Assembly: GCF_001751365.1 (NCBI RefSeq)
Contig: NZ_LJGT01000040.1
Location: forward strand, 310,001-374,000
DNA length: 64,000 nt
Origin: Streptomyces abyssalis
GTDB taxonomy: Bacteria; Actinomycetota; Actinomycetes; Streptomycetales; Streptomycetaceae
Direction of reading: 5' to 3'
Shown here: positions 1 through 8,027 of the stretch, one piece after another
Numbering within the stretch: the stretch's first letter is position 1
Layout of the letters: every line of letters starts with the position of its first letter
Notes under the pieces: generated by a model
Seen by the model: the letters and a program-made list of their open reading frames with translations, nothing else
Told to the model about the DNA's origin: nothing
The model's database searches: none
Made by a program: the position numbers and the translations under genes

Positions 1-991
1 CGTACATCTGCGCGGCCGAGTTGAGCGAGGGCTCTGCCCAGTCGTCGAAGTGCGAGGTGGGGGAGAGCTTGTGGTGGCGCAGCGCGGTGAGGCGGCCGTC
101 GTCCGTGGCGCCGAGGGTGATGTGCTGCTCCTGCTCCTCGCGGTGGCCGCAGGAGGTGAACATCTGCGCGCGTGTGAGGGCGAGTTTGACGGGACGGCCC
201 ACCTCGCGTGCGGCGAGCGCCGCGAGCGCGGGGTGGTGCCAGATCATGGCCTTGCAGCCGAAGCTCCCGCCCACGTAGTGGCCGAGGACGCGGATCTTCG
301 ACAGCGGAATGCCGAGGAGCGCGGCCACCGTGAGCTGGGTCGCGTTGACGCCCTGGGTGGCGTCGTGGAGGAGCAGCTCGTCGCCGTCCCACATCGCCGT
401 GGTGCCCGAAGTCTCCAGCGGATTGTGGTTGTTGGCGGCGAAGGTGTACGTGCACTCGACCACGGTGTCGGCCTTCTCCAGCCCGGCCTCGATGTCGCCG
501 CGCGCGCTGTGCCCGGGGAGGAAGCCCCCGAAGATCGCCTCGGGCTCGTACGCCTGGTCCCGGCCCTGCTCGATGGTGGTGAGCGGCTCGGACTCCTCGT
601 ACTCGACGCGCAGCAGCGCGGCCGCGTGCTGCGCGCGCTCGTGGGTGTCCGCGACGACGAGGGCGACGGCCTGGCCCCCGTAGTGCACGGTGTCGTCCTG
701 CATGGGGAAGAAGGTCTCCCCGGGCGCGGGGCCGCCGAACAGGGACGGGACGAGCGGAGGCTGCGCGGCGATTCTCGGCAGGTTCTCGTGGGTGAGGACG
801 GCGAGGACGCCGGGCTCCTCCCATGCGTCCGACGCGTCTACGGCGGTGACGCGGCCGGCGGCGACCTGGGCCCCGACAAGGCAGGCGTGGGCCATGCCGG
901 TGGCGGGGATCTCCGTGGAGTAACGCGCCGAGCCGGTGACCTTCGCGCGGCCGTCGACGCGTTCGAGCGGCTGTCCGATCGCGGTGGTCAT
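1..991 (-). CDS. paoC: Molybdopterin-binding large subunit of aldehyde/xanthine oxidoreductase (partial)
   Basis: The gene runs off the left edge, so only about the first 330 residues are present. Read on the minus strand, it starts MTTAIGQPLERVDGRAKVTG, the usual opening of xanthine dehydrogenase family large subunits. It continues through the small alpha/beta hammerhead domain (roughly residues 15-125) into the Mo-cofactor domain, with the diagnostic GGSFGCKAMIWHHPALAA stretch near residue 270. The ATG overlaps the stop of the FAD subunit gene (ATGA), so the three subunits are one operon and probably translationally coupled. Family knowledge: with the 2Fe-2S and FAD subunits it oxidises aldehydes or purine-like substrates by hydroxylation at a Mo-MCD centre. 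The YagR/PaoC subgroup is the closest match because the FAD subunit carries the extra 4Fe-4S cysteines. The real substrate cannot be read from the sequence. Confidence 0.9.
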   Translation of the reverse strand, partial: MTTAIGQPLERVDGRAKVTGSARYSTEIPATGMAHACLVGAQVAAGRVTAVDASDAWEEPGVLAVLTHENLPRIAAQPPLVPSLFGGPAPGETFFPMQDDTVHYGGQAVALVVADTHERAQHAAALLRVEYEESEPLTTIEQGRDQAYEPEAIFGGFLPGHSARGDIEAGLEKADTVVECTYTFAANNHNPLETSGTTAMWDGDELLLHDATQGVNATQLTVAALLGIPLSKIRVLGHYVGGSFGCKAMIWHHPALAALAAREVGRPVKLALTRAQMFTSCGHREEQEQHITLGATDDGRLTALRHHKLSPTSHFDDWAEPSLNSAAQMY

Positions 992-1983
992 GACGTTCTC
1001 CCGTTCGCCGTGAGGGTTTCCAGGGCGCGCACGATCACGCGCTGCGCGAGTCCGGTCTTGAAGGCGTTGTTCGCGGTGGGCCTCGCGTCGGCCAGCTCCA
1101 CGCGGGCGGCCTCGGTGAAGCTCTCCCGCCCGGCCTCGGCCCCCAGCAGTACGCCTTCGGCCCGGTGGGCGCGCCACGGCTTGGTCGCCACTCCGCCCAG
1201 TGCCAGCCGTACGTCCGCGATCGTGCCGTCGACGAGGGAGAGCGCGCAGGCGGCGGAGACCAGCGCGAACTCGTAGCTCTCGCGGTCACGGACCTTCAGA
1301 TAGAGCGAGCGCCGGGCGACAGGCGAGGACGGCACCTCGATCGCGGTGATCAGTTCGCCGTGCTCCAGCGGGTGCTCACGGTGCGGGGTGTGTCCCGGTG
1401 TCAGGAAGAAGTCGTCGATGCTGTACGTCTGTTCGCCCCGTGAGCCGTGGGTGTGGACGCGTGCGTCGAGAGCGGCGAGGGCGACCGCCACGTCCGAGGG
1501 GTGCGTGGCGATGCAGTGCTCGCTCGTCCCGAGCACCGCGTGACCGCGGCTGAAGCCCTCGACTGCCGAGCAACCGGTGCCGGGTTCGCGTCTGTTGCAG
1601 GGGGAGGCGGTGTCCCGGTAGTAGGGGCAGCGCACCCGCTGCATCAGGTTGCCGCCCATGGAGGCCATGTTGCGCAGCTGCGGCGACGCCCCCGACTCCA
1701 GGGCCTCGGCGATCACGGGGAACCTCTCCCGTACGAGGGGAGAGGCGGCCACCTCGCTCATGCGGGCCAGGGCCCCGATGCGCAGTCCGCCGTCGGGTGC
1801 CTGCTCGACGCCGGTCAGCGGAAGGGCGTTGATGTCGACGAGGCGCCGCGGGGTGAGGACGTTCTGCCGGAGCAGGTCGATCTCGGTGGTGCCGCCCGCG
1901 AGGAAGTCGCTCGTGGGGTCGGAGCTGACGGTTGTGATCGCGCCGGCCGCGTCGGCGGCGCGGGAGTAGGTGATGAGCCGCAC
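988..1983 (-). CDS. paoB: FAD-binding subunit of aldehyde/xanthine oxidoreductase, with extra 4Fe-4S cluster
   Basis: The protein has 331 residues from a GTG start; the reading frame stays open upstream, but GTG has a GGAG about 9 bases before it and MRLITYSRA is the usual family N-terminus. The FAD/pyrophosphate loop is FLAGGTTEIDLLRQNV (about 28-42). Four cysteines at about 119, 129, 138 and 157 (RCPYYRD, PCNRR, TGCSA, EHCIA) match those that bind an additional 4Fe-4S cluster in PaoB-type subunits. It passes electrons from the Mo/2Fe-2S subunits to an acceptor through FAD. It lies between paoA and paoC and overlaps paoC by 4 bases. Assignment to the PaoB subgroup rests on the four-cysteine insert, which ordinary xanthine dehydrogenase FAD subunits lack. 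Confidence 0.9.
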   Translation of the reverse strand: MRLITYSRAADAAGAITTVSSDPTSDFLAGGTTEIDLLRQNVLTPRRLVDINALPLTGVEQAPDGGLRIGALARMSEVAASPLVRERFPVIAEALESGASPQLRNMASMGGNLMQRVRCPYYRDTASPCNRREPGTGCSAVEGFSRGHAVLGTSEHCIATHPSDVAVALAALDARVHTHGSRGEQTYSIDDFFLTPGHTPHREHPLEHGELITAIEVPSSPVARRSLYLKVRDRESYEFALVSAACALSLVDGTIADVRLALGGVATKPWRAHRAEGVLLGAEAGRESFTEAARVELADARPTANNAFKTGLAQRVIVRALETLTANGRTS

Positions 1984-2084
1984 GGGAGGTACTCCGTTCT
2001 CGGGCTGCCGGGTTCTTCTGGCCGCTTCCTCCGGCCTGTTCGTCCGGCCGGATCTTCGGGGCGGGCTTCGCGTTCGCGGGCTGG

Positions 2085-2612
2085 TCAGGTCCCGTCGCGG
2101 ACGGCACGGACGGCGGCCCGGATGTGGGGATAGGCGGCGCAGCGGCAGAGGTTGCCGCTCATCCATTCCTTGATCTCGTCGTCGTCACGGGTGTGGCCCT
2201 CGGCTGTCAGCGCCACGGCGGACATGATCTGGCCGGGGGTGCAGTAGCCGCACTGGAAGGCATCCTGGGCGATGAACGCCCGCTGCATGGGGTGCAGTTC
2301 GCCGTCCGGACCGGCAAGACCCTCGATGGTGGTGACCTCTCTGCCCTCGCAGGAGAGCGCCAGCGTGAGGCAGGCCAGGACGCGGCGTCCGTCCACCCAG
2401 ACCGTGCACGCCCCGCAGGCGCCCTGGTCGCAGCCCTTCTTGGGGCCCGTCAGATCGAGGTGCTCGCGCAGCGCGTCGAGAAGGCTGACCCGGGGCTCGA
2501 TCTCCAGCTCCCGCTCGGCCCCGTTGACCGAGAGTGTGACGGGCACCGGCCCCGGGCCGCGCTCCTCCAGGCCGGGGCCCCGCTCGGTGAGCGAGGGGCC
2601 GCGTACGGACAT
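2085..2612 (-). CDS. paoA: 2Fe-2S subunit of aldehyde/xanthine oxidoreductase
   Basis: The protein has 175 residues. A plant-type ferredoxin domain carries C61, C66, C69 and C81 (GCDQGACGACTVWVDG, LAC). The C-terminal helical 2Fe-2S domain carries C121/C124 (CGYCTPGQ) and C156/C158 (GNLCRC). A GTG lies two codons upstream at 2618, but it overlaps the ribosome-binding site GGAGG; ATG at 2612 sits 5 bases after GGAGG and is preferred. The first 20 residues are Gly/Pro/Arg-rich and no twin-arginine signal is visible, unlike periplasmic E. coli PaoA, so a cytoplasmic enzyme is inferred. It is the first gene of the paoABC operon, read divergently from the ABM gene. Confidence 0.92.
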   Translation of the reverse strand: MSVRGPSLTERGPGLEERGPGPVPVTLSVNGAERELEIEPRVSLLDALREHLDLTGPKKGCDQGACGACTVWVDGRRVLACLTLALSCEGREVTTIEGLAGPDGELHPMQRAFIAQDAFQCGYCTPGQIMSAVALTAEGHTRDDDEIKEWMSGNLCRCAAYPHIRAAVRAVRDGT

Positions 2613-2667
2613 GGACACCTCCGGAAGATCTCTGACGGGAGTTCATGGAATCTCTACGAAGGGCTCA

Positions 2668-2690
2668 TATTAGGGCAAACTACGCTAATA
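2668..2690. promoter_or_regulatory. AT-rich inverted repeat between divergent genes, possible operator
   Basis: TATTAG (2668-2673) and CTAATA (2685-2690) form perfect 6-bp arms separated by 11 bases, in the only AT-rich stretch of the 132-bp gap between paoA and the ABM gene. The size and spacing suit a dimeric regulator of TetR or MarR type acting on both promoters. No regulator of that type is adjacent, so its cognate protein is unknown. Confidence 0.4.
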
Positions 2691-2744
2691 GGACTCCATC
2701 GATCAGGGCCGTTGCGGCCCCGGGACGGGACGCAGGGGAAACCG

Positions 2745-3317
2745 GTGACAGCGACGGACGAGGGTGCGGCACCCCGGCGGCAGGAGTCGGTGACGGTGGT
2801 CTTCACCTGGGAGGTCACCCCGGGGAAGGAAGCGGAGTTCGAACGGTGGGCCCACGGCATCGAGACGGCGGCCGCGGCCTCTCCCGGCCAGCGCAGCGTC
2901 ACCTGGCTGCGGCCCGAGGGCGAGAGCAGGCGCTACCACGCGGTCGTGCGGTTCGCGGACACCGCGAGCCTCCAGCGGTGGATGGACTCACCCGAGAGAG
3001 CGGCCTGGGAGGAGCGGGTGAAGGGGCTCGGCCGCAGCGTCAGACCCCAGCAGGCCACGACGGGTCTGGAGACCTGGTTCGACGTCCCGCGCCTCGTGGC
3101 GAAGCCGCCCGCCCGCTGGAAGATGTCGCTGACCACGATCCTCGGCGTCTATCCGTTCGCCCTGCTCTACGACGCGGTCTTCGCGGAGTACTTCGTCGAG
3201 TGGCCGCTTCCGGCACGTACGGCCGTCTTCCCTCTCTTCCTCGCTCCGCTGCTGACCTACGCCGTCATGCCCTGGCTCAGCCGGGTGCTGCGGCGCTGGC
3301 TGTATCCGGAGTCCTGA
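2745..3317 (+). CDS. Antibiotic biosynthesis monooxygenase (ABM)-domain membrane protein
   Basis: The protein has 190 residues. GTG at 2745 is chosen because AGGGGA precedes it by about 6 bases and homology begins right after it. Residues about 15-105 form a ferredoxin-like ABM fold (TVVFTWEVTPGKEAEFERW, then WLRPEGESRRYHAVVRF). The C-terminal part carries two hydrophobic segments (about 127-148 and 157-177, the second with FPLFLAPLLTY), so it should be membrane-anchored with the ABM domain on one side. ABM domains occur in small cofactor-free oxygenases and also in proteins with no known enzyme activity, so this is a domain call and not a function. It is divergent from paoABC and convergent with the IclR gene. 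Confidence 0.75.
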   Translation: MTATDEGAAPRRQESVTVVFTWEVTPGKEAEFERWAHGIETAAAASPGQRSVTWLRPEGESRRYHAVVRFADTASLQRWMDSPERAAWEERVKGLGRSVRPQQATTGLETWFDVPRLVAKPPARWKMSLTTILGVYPFALLYDAVFAEYFVEWPLPARTAVFPLFLAPLLTYAVMPWLSRVLRRWLYPES

Positions 3318-3329
3318 GCCCGCGGCACC

Positions 3330-3358
3330 CCCGGCGCAAGCCACATGCTCGCGCCGGG
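3330..3358. terminator. Putative bidirectional terminator hairpin
   Basis: CCCGGCGC (3330-3337) and GCGCCGGG (3351-3358) pair across a 13-base loop, in the 49-bp space between the convergent ABM and IclR genes. There is no T-run, as is usual for actinobacterial hairpin terminators. Confidence 0.5.
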
Positions 3359-3366
3359 CGGCGCGG

Positions 3367-4131
3367 TCAGCCGCCGGTCAGCCGCTGGAGCCGCCCGGCT
3401 GTCGCGCGCAGCAGCTTCAGATGGGCGCGGGCCTGCTCGTCGTCGCAGCGGAAGGCGGGCATCGAGACGGACATGGCGGCCACGGCCGTGCCGCCGGGGC
3501 CGTGCACCGGTACGGCCACGCAGCGGCAGCCCTCGACGTACTCCTCGCGGTCCTCGGCGTAACCGTCCTCGCGGACCTTCTCCAGTACGTCCATCAGCGC
3601 GTCGACGTCCGTCACGGTGCGGTCGGTCAGCCGCGGCAGCTCCTCGGCGGACAGCCTGCGCCTCGCCTCGGCGGGGGAGAGGCCGGCGAGCAGCATCTTG
3701 CCCACGCCCGTCGCGTGCGCGTGGAGGCGGGAGCCGACGTGGGAGACGAGCTTCATCGGGCGGGGCGAGTGCGCGATGGCGACGTAGACGTTGTGGATGC
3801 CTTCGAGGCGCGCCAGCTGGACGGTCTCGCCGCTCTCGGCGGCCAGCTCCTCCATCAGCGGGCGGGCGTGCCGTTCGAGGTCGCCGTGGCCGGAGTAGGC
3901 CTGGCTGAGCCGCCAGGCGCTCAGCCCGAGGCCGTAGCGCCGCGTCTCCTCGTCGAGCTCCAGGTAGCCGCGGGCGGCGAGCGTCGCCAGCAGGCCGTGT
4001 GCGCTGGAGCGCGGAAGCCCCAACTCGGCTGTGACGTCGGTGAATCGGACCGGCCCGCGGTCGGCGACGAGGTCGAGGATGGCCAGCACCCTGTCCGCGG
4101 ACTTCACCGCGCTCGTCTGCGCGTCAGCCAT
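3367..4131 (-). CDS. IclR-family transcriptional regulator
   Basis: The protein has 254 residues, the normal IclR length. A winged helix-turn-helix lies at about residues 10-70 (SADRVLAILDLVADRGPVRF, then LGLPRSSAHGLLATLAARGYL). The effector-binding domain follows, with HATGVGKMLLAGLSP and the EEYVEGCRCVAVPVHGPGG signature at about 185-205. The start ATG has a GGAGGAG ribosome-binding site. It is transcribed divergently from an MFS transporter, a dehydrogenase and L-rhamnonate dehydratase; two matched palindromes in the 114-bp gap are the probable operators. The inferred role is substrate-responsive control of that catabolic operon and of itself. Confidence 0.92.
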   Translation of the reverse strand: MADAQTSAVKSADRVLAILDLVADRGPVRFTDVTAELGLPRSSAHGLLATLAARGYLELDEETRRYGLGLSAWRLSQAYSGHGDLERHARPLMEELAAESGETVQLARLEGIHNVYVAIAHSPRPMKLVSHVGSRLHAHATGVGKMLLAGLSPAEARRRLSAEELPRLTDRTVTDVDALMDVLEKVREDGYAEDREEYVEGCRCVAVPVHGPGGTAVAAMSVSMPAFRCDDEQARAHLKLLRATAGRLQRLTGG

Positions 4132-4184
4132 GGACTCCTCCCTCGGCCTTGACAGCGCCGGACGCCGTCACGTCACATGAAACT

Positions 4185-4200
4185 GTTCTGAGACAGGAAC
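4185..4200. promoter_or_regulatory. Palindrome GTTC-N8-GAAC, probable IclR operator 1
   Basis: GTTC at 4185-4188 and GAAC at 4197-4200 flank 8 bases. The same arms with the same spacing recur exactly 20 bp further on, placing both sites on one face of the helix. It lies between the divergent IclR and MFS genes. Confidence 0.6.
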
Positions 4201-4204
4201 TGTA

Positions 4205-4220
4205 GTTCACATGGGAGAAC
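4205..4220. promoter_or_regulatory. Palindrome GTTC-N8-GAAC, probable IclR operator 2
   Basis: GTTC at 4205-4208 and GAAC at 4217-4220; with one flanking base the site becomes AGTTC...GAACT. Its centre is 20 bp from operator 1 and about 33 bp upstream of the MFS start codon, so binding there could block the promoter or the start of transcription. Confidence 0.6.
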
Positions 4221-4245
4221 TTCTCAAGAGCCGGGGAGCAGACCG

Positions 4246-5616
4246 ATGACGGAGACCGAGCGGGCCCGCGAGCCGGCCGTGGCCTCGGCGGTGGCCAAGG
4301 CGGTACGCCGCCTCGTGCCGTTCCTGCTGCTGATGTACGTGCTGGCCTTCCTGGACCGCGTCAACATCGGCTTCGCCCAGGAGTCCTTCCAGGCCGACAC
4401 CCGGCTCGGCGACGCCGCGTACGCCTTCGGCGCCGGCGTCTTCTTCCTCGGCTACGTGCTCCTGGAGGTGCCGAGCAACCTGCTGCTACGCCGCTTCGGC
4501 GCGCGCAGGTGGATGGCCCGCATCATGATCAGCTGGGGTCTCGTCTCGGCGGCCCTGATGTTCGCGCACACGGCCGAGGTCTTCTACGGGCTGCGCTTTC
4601 TCCTGGGCGTCGCCGAAGCCGGCTTCTTCCCCGGGGTGATCTACTTCCTGACCCTGTGGGTGCCCGCGGCCCACCGGGCCAGGGTGATGTCGCTGTTCTA
4701 CTTCGGCGCGCCGCTCGCGTTCATCTTCGGCAGCCCCCTCTCCGGGCTGCTGCTGGAGATGGACGGCATCAGCGGACTGCACGGCTGGCAGTGGCTCTTC
4801 CTCGTACAGGGCCTGGCGACCGTCGTCGTCGGGGTGATCGCACTGCGCGTCCTTCCCGACTCGCCCGCGTCCGCACCCTGGCTGACGCCCCGGGAGAAGG
4901 CCGCGCTCACGGCGGCCGTCGGGGCCGAGGACGGGGCGAAGGAGGAGAGCAGCGTGCTGCGCGCGTTGCGCAGCGGCCGGGTGCTCTACCTCTCGCTCAT
5001 CTACTTCGTGATCCAGGTGTCCGTCTACGGCGTGACGTTCTTCCTGCCCACCCAGGTCGGCGAACTGCTCGGCAGCACCGTCGGGTTCGAGGTCAGCCTC
5101 GTGACGGCGGTCCCGTGGGTGTGCGCCATCGCCGGCTCGGTCGTCGCGGGCCGCGTCAGCGACCGTACGGGCAGGCGCCTGCCGGTGGCCGCGTGCTGCC
5201 TGATAGCGGGCGCCGCCGGGATCTCCGGATCGGCGGCGGCCGGGTCCCCGCTGCTGGCGCTGGCCGCGCTGTGCGTGGCGGCAGCCGGATTCATCGCCGT
5301 ACAGCCGGTGTTCTGGACCCAGCCGACCGCGTTCCTGACCGGCGCCGCCGCGGCGGGCGGCATCGCACTCGTCAACTCACTCGGTTCGATCGGCGGGTTC
5401 GTCGCACCGAACGTCAAGACCTGGGCGGACGGCGTGGCCGGCTCACCGACCGCCGGGCTCCACGTCATCGCCGGATTCACCCTGTTCGGCGCCGTGCTCA
5501 TCGCGGGACTCGGCGCGTGGCGGCGCACCCGTCCGCAGGGCGCGGCGGGCAGGCCCGGCGAATTCCCCGTGCAGGAACTTCCCGTACAGACCGAAGAGGA
5601 AAGCAGGGTCAACTGA
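4246..5616 (+). CDS. MFS transporter, anion:cation symporter (sugar acid/phthalate permease) type
   Basis: The protein has 456 residues with about 12 membrane segments. The N-terminal LVPFLLLMYVLAFLDRVNIG is typical of the ACS subfamily, which takes up organic anions such as glucarate, galactonate, tartrate and phthalate with protons or cations. A polar central loop (about 205-240) separates two six-helix halves; GRVSDRTGRR near 305 is the MFS loop signature. GGGGAG precedes the ATG. It is the first gene of a three-gene operon with a Zn-dehydrogenase (overlapping by one base) and L-rhamnonate dehydratase, so uptake of L-rhamnonate or a related sugar acid is inferred. Confidence 0.9.
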   Translation: MTETERAREPAVASAVAKAVRRLVPFLLLMYVLAFLDRVNIGFAQESFQADTRLGDAAYAFGAGVFFLGYVLLEVPSNLLLRRFGARRWMARIMISWGLVSAALMFAHTAEVFYGLRFLLGVAEAGFFPGVIYFLTLWVPAAHRARVMSLFYFGAPLAFIFGSPLSGLLLEMDGISGLHGWQWLFLVQGLATVVVGVIALRVLPDSPASAPWLTPREKAALTAAVGAEDGAKEESSVLRALRSGRVLYLSLIYFVIQVSVYGVTFFLPTQVGELLGSTVGFEVSLVTAVPWVCAIAGSVVAGRVSDRTGRRLPVAACCLIAGAAGISGSAAAGSPLLALAALCVAAAGFIAVQPVFWTQPTAFLTGAAAAGGIALVNSLGSIGGFVAPNVKTWADGVAGSPTAGLHVIAGFTLFGAVLIAGLGAWRRTRPQGAAGRPGEFPVQELPVQTEEESRVN

Positions 5617-6704
5617 TGCGCGCGCTCGTGATGAAGGGCGACTGGCAGCTCGAAGTCGAGGAGTTTCCCGAACCGCGGGCCGCCGGGGGCGAAGTGGCGA
5701 TGTCCGTGATCGCCACCGGCATCTGCGGCTCCGACCTCCACGGCTTCACCGGTGAGAACGGCCGGCGCTTCCCCGGCCAGGTGATGGGACACGAGACGGT
5801 CGGACGCATCACGCAGCTCGGCGGGGGAGCGGCGGAAGCGCGGCGGCGGGCGGGCCAGGAGGAGCTCGCCGTAGGACAGTTGGTGACGGTCAACCCGGTC
5901 ATCGCCTGCGGCGGCTGTGACGCCTGCCGTGCCGGAACGCAGCAGCTCTGCCCGGCCCGGCGCGTCATCGGCGTCGATCCGGCGCTGCGTTCGGCCTTCG
6001 CCGAGACCATGACCCTTCCCGCCGGGAACGCCGTCGCGCTGCCGGAGAGCATGCCGCCGGAGTACGGCGCCCTCGTGGAACCCCTGGCCGTCGGCCACCA
6101 TGCGGCGGTACGCGGCGGATGCGGCCCCGACGACCTGGTCCTCGTCATCGGCGGCGGCCCCATCGGGCAGGCCGCCGCCCTGGGAGCCCTGCGGCTCGGC
6201 GCGCGGCGCGTGGTGGTGAGCGAGCCGAACGCCGGGCGGCGCGCGCTCGTGGAGAAGCTCGGCCTGCTGTCCGTCGATCCCCGAGCCGGCGAACTCGAGC
6301 CGCTCGTCACGGGGTTGCTGGGCGGCCGGCCGACGCTGGCGCTGGACGCGGTCGGTGCGGAGGAGACCGCGGGACAGGCTCTCGGACTGACGGCCCTCGG
6401 TGCCCGGATCGTCCTGGTGGGCATGCACGAACCACGGCTGGCCCTGCCGGCGTACGCACTGAGCACCCAGGAGCGCTCCCTCATCGGCAGCTTCTGCTAC
6501 ACGGCGGAGGAGTTCGCCGGCACCGCGCGCTGGGTGGCCGGGACGGAGCTGGACCTGTCCGTGCTCATCGAGGGGCGGGTCGGCCTGTCCGGCGCGGCCG
6601 GCAGCTTCACCGCCCTGGCACGCGGGGAGGAGCAGGCGAGCAAGGTGCTGGTCCACCCGCACGGAGTGCCCGTATCCACCACACCCGAGGAGGTCCCCCA
6701 GTGA
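5616..6704 (+). CDS. Zinc-binding alcohol/polyol dehydrogenase (medium-chain)
   Basis: The protein has 362 residues. Catalytic zinc ligands are visible: C37 in GICGSDLHG, H59-E60 in MGHE and E155 in LVEPLAVG. The structural-zinc loop has C98, C101, C104 and C112 (CGGCDACRAGTQQLC). The NAD(P) Rossmann motif GGGPIG is at about 179-184. The ATG shares its first base with the TGA of the MFS gene and the stop overlaps the next GTG, so translation is probably coupled. Relatives include sorbitol, threonine and sugar-acid 5-dehydrogenases. In this operon it probably oxidises the imported sugar acid or a downstream intermediate, but the substrate is not readable. Confidence 0.88.
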   Translation: MRALVMKGDWQLEVEEFPEPRAAGGEVAMSVIATGICGSDLHGFTGENGRRFPGQVMGHETVGRITQLGGGAAEARRRAGQEELAVGQLVTVNPVIACGGCDACRAGTQQLCPARRVIGVDPALRSAFAETMTLPAGNAVALPESMPPEYGALVEPLAVGHHAAVRGGCGPDDLVLVIGGGPIGQAAALGALRLGARRVVVSEPNAGRRALVEKLGLLSVDPRAGELEPLVTGLLGGRPTLALDAVGAEETAGQALGLTALGARIVLVGMHEPRLALPAYALSTQERSLIGSFCYTAEEFAGTARWVAGTELDLSVLIEGRVGLSGAAGSFTALARGEEQASKVLVHPHGVPVSTTPEEVPQ

Positions 6705-7897
6705 GCGCCCGCATCCCGCGAATCCGTCATCTGCGCGCCTTCACCGTCGACGCGCAGGGCGGTGCCGACTACCACGACCAGCCCGCCGGGCACTGGATCG
6801 ACGACCACATCGCCACCCCGATGTCCGTCTACCCGGAGTACCGGCAGAGCCGTCAGAGCTTCGGCATCGACGTGCTGGGCTCCCTCGTCGTCGAGGCCGA
6901 GGCGGACGACGGGACCGTCGGATTCGCGGTGACCACCGGAGGGGAACCCGCCGCCTGGATCATCGAGAACCACCTCGCCCGCTTCGTCGAGGGCGCACCC
7001 GCCGGTGACCTGGAGCGGATCTGGGACCAGATGTTCCGGGCCACGCTCTTCTACGGGCGCAAGGGCCTGGTGCTCAACGCCATCAGCGGCGTCGACCTGG
7101 CGCTGTGGGACCTGCTGGGGAAGCTCCGGGAGGAGCCCGTGTACGCACTGCTCGGCGGGCCGGTGCGGGAGGAGCAGGTCTTCTACGCGACGACCGCTCG
7201 CCCCGACCTGGCGGAGGGCATGGGCTTCATCGGGGGCAAGCTGCCGCTGCGGCACGGCCCCGCCGAGGGCGAGGAGGGGCTTCGGGCGAACGTCGAGGTG
7301 ATGCGCTCCATGCGGGAACGGGTGGGGGACGACTTCTTCCTCGCCTGCGACTGCTGGATGTCGATGGACGTCCCGTACGCGACCCGCCTCGGCCACCGGC
7401 TGGACGGGCTCGGAGTGCGCTGGATCGAGGAGGCCCTGCCCCCGGACGACTACTGGGGCTACGCCGAGCTGCGGCGCAGCCTGCCGCCGGGGATGCTCAC
7501 GTCGACGGGTGAACACGAGGCGGGCCGGCTCGGGTTCAGGCTGCTGCTGGAGATGGACTGCGCCGACATCCTCCAGCCCGACGTGGGCTGGTGCGGCGGG
7601 CTGACGGAGCTGGTGAAGATCTCGGCGCTCGCGGACGCGCACGGCAAGCTGGTCGTGCCGCACGGGTCGAGCGTGTACTCGTACCACTTCGTGATCACCC
7701 GTCACAACAGCCCTTTCGCCGAGTTCCTGATGATGGCTCCGCGGGCGGACGAGGTCGTCCCCATGTTCAGCCCGCTCCTGCTGGACGAGCCCGTACCGGT
7801 CGGCGGACGGCTCACGCTGCCCGACACCCCGGGATTCGGAGTGCGGCTCAATCCGGAGTGCGAGCTGAAGCGGCCCTACGCGAACCGGCGGCGGTGA
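6701..7897 (+). CDS. rhmD: L-rhamnonate dehydratase (enolase superfamily)
   Basis: The protein has 398 residues, the usual length for RhmD. The start GTG overlaps the previous stop. The N-terminal signature HWIDDHIATPMSVYPEYRQS (31-50) is characteristic of L-rhamnonate dehydratases within the mandelate racemase group. Metal ligands are D217 (ACDCWMS), E243 (WIEEALPP) and E271 (TSTGEHEAG), with the spacings 26 and 54 known for RhmD. The general acid/base His is in VVPHGSS (321). It converts L-rhamnonate to 2-keto-3-deoxy-L-rhamnonate in the cytoplasm. No aldolase follows, so the next step may be oxidative (through the adjacent dehydrogenase) or encoded elsewhere; that part is inference. Confidence 0.88.
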   Translation: MSARIPRIRHLRAFTVDAQGGADYHDQPAGHWIDDHIATPMSVYPEYRQSRQSFGIDVLGSLVVEAEADDGTVGFAVTTGGEPAAWIIENHLARFVEGAPAGDLERIWDQMFRATLFYGRKGLVLNAISGVDLALWDLLGKLREEPVYALLGGPVREEQVFYATTARPDLAEGMGFIGGKLPLRHGPAEGEEGLRANVEVMRSMRERVGDDFFLACDCWMSMDVPYATRLGHRLDGLGVRWIEEALPPDDYWGYAELRRSLPPGMLTSTGEHEAGRLGFRLLLEMDCADILQPDVGWCGGLTELVKISALADAHGKLVVPHGSSVYSYHFVITRHNSPFAEFLMMAPRADEVVPMFSPLLLDEPVPVGGRLTLPDTPGFGVRLNPECELKRPYANRRR

Positions 7898-8027
7898 CGG
7901 CGGAGTACGCGAACCGGCAGCAGTCGGCCCGCCCATCGCACTGTGTGACGGGGGTGTGACACAACGGCGCACTGGGGAGACACCCGGACGCGGGAGACTC
8001 CGCGTGGCGCCGACGAGAGGCCGGTAC

